Assembly (NCBI GenBank): GCA_003485765.1 | Contig: DNHS01000024.1 | Span: 1-21,155, forward strand | DNA from: Candidatus Omnitrophota bacterium | GTDB lineage: Bacteria; Omnitrophota; Gorgyraeia; Gorgyraeales; Gorgyraeaceae | Reading direction: 5' to 3' | DNA length: 21,155 bases | Part shown: in pieces, positions 19,593 to 21,155 of the stretch | Numbering within the stretch: the stretch's first letter is position 1 | How the letters are laid out: each line of letters starts with the position of its first letter | The notes under the pieces: generated by a model | Databases searched by the model: none | What the model was told of the DNA's origin: nothing | Seen by the model: only the letters and a program-made list of their open reading frames with translations | Program-made: the position numbers and the translations under genes

Positions 19593-20918
19593 CTACCCAT
19601 CAGCACATAGACTAAATTCAAAAACCTTTTCTCTAATACCTCTAAATAACTCCAGTTTCTTTATATCCACAGCTAATTTTAAGATAATCTCTCCTGCATG
19701 TCTTACTATACGCCCAGCCACCTGCACCATCTTCCAACGGAATGTGGCTATCGTATGTTTTAACCAAGATTCAGGACATGATAGACGCTTAAATCCTATA
19801 AATATATTGTATGCTATTAGTCCTATCCTGAAAAATACTGCATTGGCGAAACTTTGTCCGCATGGCATACGCTCCATCCCAAACCCATTCTTTAGCTCCT
19901 TGTTAAAGTTCTCCGCCTGCCCCCTTTGGTTATGCCACTCTATTACCTGTTGCCCACCCTTTTCTTCTTCAAGAAAATTCGTAGCCACTGCATGATAAAA
20001 ATATTGTCCATCTCCACTCTTAAATAACTCCACCTGCTTCCTTGCCTCTCTCTTTACTACTAATCTAAATGCCTTGTGCGTCTTCTCCATTGTATGAACC
20101 GTTTCTGCTATCTCATATCCGCACCCTTTTATCGGCTCTCTCCATTCATCTTCCGCAATTGATGCTATCATCGGTTTTACTGCTCTGTCTTGATCAGATG
20201 TAATTGTCCATCTCACTCCATCTGCCTCTAAACGATTTATTAATTCAGCCTGATATGATGCGCTGTCTGCACGGTAATATCCTATCCTCTTGCCTTCAGG
20301 CATCCGCTTCTTGCATTGTATGTAAAACTCCTTCTGCCCAAAGGCAGGGGCTACATTGCCTTCCCTGAATTCATCGTATAGACATAGATTATTCTCATAT
20401 AAAAATCCAAGATTAGGCATGTATCCTTTATTCCATTTGTATGTATAGTTGGCTTCTTCTTTATCAGCTATTATCTCCGTGGCATCTGCATCTAATGTGT
20501 ATTCCTTTATACCATCTCTCCTCATTATTCTATTATTGATAGCTTCTCTTACTTTGTCTAATCCTGCTAATCCACTCCTTCCACTCTCCTTACTTCCCAT
20601 CCTCCTTAGCCAATCCCCTATCGCATCAGGACTGGGTATGTTATTTCTGCCGACTATTTTCATTAGGTCTTCTTCATATTCTAACTCTCTTATGTCTTTT
20701 AGACTCCTCCCTCCACCTTGTAACATTAATATCAACGAGTCAATATATAACGATGGATTAAATCCACGATTGCTTTCGGAAATAGGCAGGTATTTATCGG
20801 CAAGTCCTCTTAACCCAATCTCATGATTGAATTCTGCCATTAAGGCTAATCCTCCATGTGCAGTTAGTCTCTCCTTTGTAATTTCTATCTTGAATGGAAA
20901 TACTGTTTGTTGTATCAT
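19593..20918 (-). CDS. IS1380-family transposase
   Basis: A 441-residue DDE transposase that appears intact. Candidate catalytic residues are D143 ('YTLDADATEI'), D218 ('YYRADSASYQ') and E336 ('NQRGQAENFNKELK'), with the IS1380-type order and spacing; the start 'GLALMAEFNHEIGL' and the 'GGGRSLKDIRELEYEEDL' segment also fit this family. The length matches known members. No frameshift is seen. It lies between the kinase gene and plsY, in the same direction as the kinase. A GGAGGGTAAAGAG site precedes the ATG. Confidence 0.92.
   Translation of the reverse strand: MIQQTVFPFKIEITKERLTAHGGLALMAEFNHEIGLRGLADKYLPISESNRGFNPSLYIDSLILMLQGGGRSLKDIRELEYEEDLMKIVGRNNIPSPDAIGDWLRRMGSKESGRSGLAGLDKVREAINNRIMRRDGIKEYTLDADATEIIADKEEANYTYKWNKGYMPNLGFLYENNLCLYDEFREGNVAPAFGQKEFYIQCKKRMPEGKRIGYYRADSASYQAELINRLEADGVRWTITSDQDRAVKPMIASIAEDEWREPIKGCGYEIAETVHTMEKTHKAFRLVVKREARKQVELFKSGDGQYFYHAVATNFLEEEKGGQQVIEWHNQRGQAENFNKELKNGFGMERMPCGQSFANAVFFRIGLIAYNIFIGFKRLSCPESWLKHTIATFRWKMVQVAGRIVRHAGEIILKLAVDIKKLELFRGIREKVFEFSLCADG
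19593..20918 (-). mobile_element. IS1380-family insertion sequence (ends not defined)
   Basis: Only the transposase gene can be delimited. I searched the flanks (19250-19592 and 20919-21017) for matching terminal inverted repeats and found none I trust. The right flank has a 40-bp block bounded by GGTTTCA (20942-20948) and TGAAACC (20975-20981); the left flank has a C8T7 run at 19543-19557. The true element probably extends up to a few hundred bases beyond the gene on either side. Confidence 0.6.
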
Positions 20919-20953
20919 CTCTTTACCCTCCTGGATATTTTGGTTTCACCTTA

Positions 20954-20976
20954 CAGGTGATATTTTATATCATCTG
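20954..20976. other. Imperfect palindrome between transposase and plsY
   Basis: CAGGTGATAT-TTT-ATATCATCTG forms a 10-bp stem with one G-T pair and a 3-nt loop, nested within the GGTTTCA/TGAAACC arms (20942-20981). It lies 36 nt upstream of the transposase ATG and 41 nt upstream of plsY. It could belong to the end of the insertion sequence, control transposase expression, or limit readthrough into plsY. No clear U-run follows. Confidence 0.45.
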
Positions 20977-21017
20977 AAACCTTTTATCCATATGATAATT
21001 GCTATATTTGAGATTAA

Positions 21018-21155
21018 ATGATTAAGATTACCTTTACTATAATTGGAAGCTATCTTGTCGGCTCTATCTCTCCAAGTATAATACTTGGAAGGATATTAAA
21101 GGGGATAGATATTCGTGAACACGGCAGTGGGAATGCAGGCTCAACAAATGCCTTT
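21018..21155 (+). CDS. plsY: Glycerol-3-phosphate acyltransferase PlsY, N-terminal part
   Basis: The first 46 codons of a plus-strand gene cut by the right edge. The sequence has an N-terminal membrane helix ('FTIIGSYLVGSISPSIILG') with the family's GS.P....G pattern, then 'IDIREHGSGNAGSTNAF', which is PlsY motif 1 (GSGNxGxTNxxR). PlsY is a membrane enzyme that transfers acyl groups from acyl-phosphate to glycerol-3-phosphate, the first step of phospholipid synthesis in most bacteria. It points away from the transposase, and is unrelated to the gas vesicle operon. The ribosome site is weak (GAGATTAA). Confidence 0.93.
   Translation, partial: MIKITFTIIGSYLVGSISPSIILGRILKGIDIREHGSGNAGSTNAF

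Noticed and set aside
19250..21017. Terminal inverted repeats and target duplication of the insertion sequence
   Set aside because: Both flanks were compared by eye; short matches such as GTTT or CCTT runs are not significant. The ends remain undefined.
1..21155. CRISPR arrays, tRNA or rRNA genes
   Set aside because: No regularly spaced direct repeats, cloverleaf-like segments or rRNA-like stretches were seen on either strand.

Overview
The window holds most of a large bacterial gas vesicle (gvp) operon, the two-component system likely to control it, an IS1380-family transposase, and the start of plsY. Nearly all genes lie on the minus strand, so the operon reads right to left from gvpA (15334) and runs off the left edge. 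The DNA is AT-rich with tight, often overlapping genes. PlsY, an NtrC-type activator, a sigma-54-like promoter and GvpN/F/G/L/S/K/J in the order known from Bacillus megaterium all point to a bacterium. A CCCCGTTAG...CTAACGGGG palindrome that encodes 'NPVRN...SNGV' peptides suggests an uncultured lineage of the Omnitrophota kind, but that placement is inference only.

Layout, in minus-strand transcription order. (1) 19379-15891: a sigma-70 consensus promoter, a 48-codon leader ORF with an AAGC x6 repeat and a terminator-like hairpin, then a PAS histidine kinase, a GYF-like/receiver protein and an NtrC-family sigma-54 activator. (2) 15890-15335: control region with three ATGGGAC half-sites, a full-match sigma-54 promoter (15574-15589) and a possible leader ORF for a small Cys-rich protein. 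(3) 15334-11667: gvpA, two coiled-coil/GvpC-like genes (one with exact 33-residue repeats), a DnaJ-type zinc-finger protein, another coiled-coil protein, gvpN and a tiny AbrB-type gene. (4) 11670-7225: a coiled-coil protein, a second zinc-finger protein, an Hsp20 (gvpH-like), an ArsA/Get3 ATPase and a Cdc48-type double AAA+ ATPase. (5) 7222-3049: a GvpF-J-domain fusion, a GvpF/L paralog, a winged-helix protein, an MreB/Hsp70-fold ATPase and gvpF. (6) 3047-523: gvpG, gvpO, gvpL, gvpS, gvpK, a small Cys protein and gvpJ. (7) 504-1: an unrecognised gene cut by the window edge. To the right are the transposase (20918-19593, minus) and plsY (21018 onward, plus, cut by the edge).

How it may work together (inference): the kinase/NtrC pair activates the sigma-54 promoter of gvpA. 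The aggregation-prone shell protein GvpA is then handled by an unusually rich chaperone set within the operon: a J-domain fused to GvpF, two free DnaJ-like zinc-finger proteins, an actin/Hsp70-fold ATPase, an Hsp20, a Get3-like ATPase, a Cdc48-like unfoldase and GvpN. GvpC-like coiled coils would strengthen the shell. The most notable findings are this split DnaK/DnaJ-like module, the sigma-54 control region, a possible phase-variable attenuator in front of the kinase, and the palindromic element inserted in a response-regulator gene.
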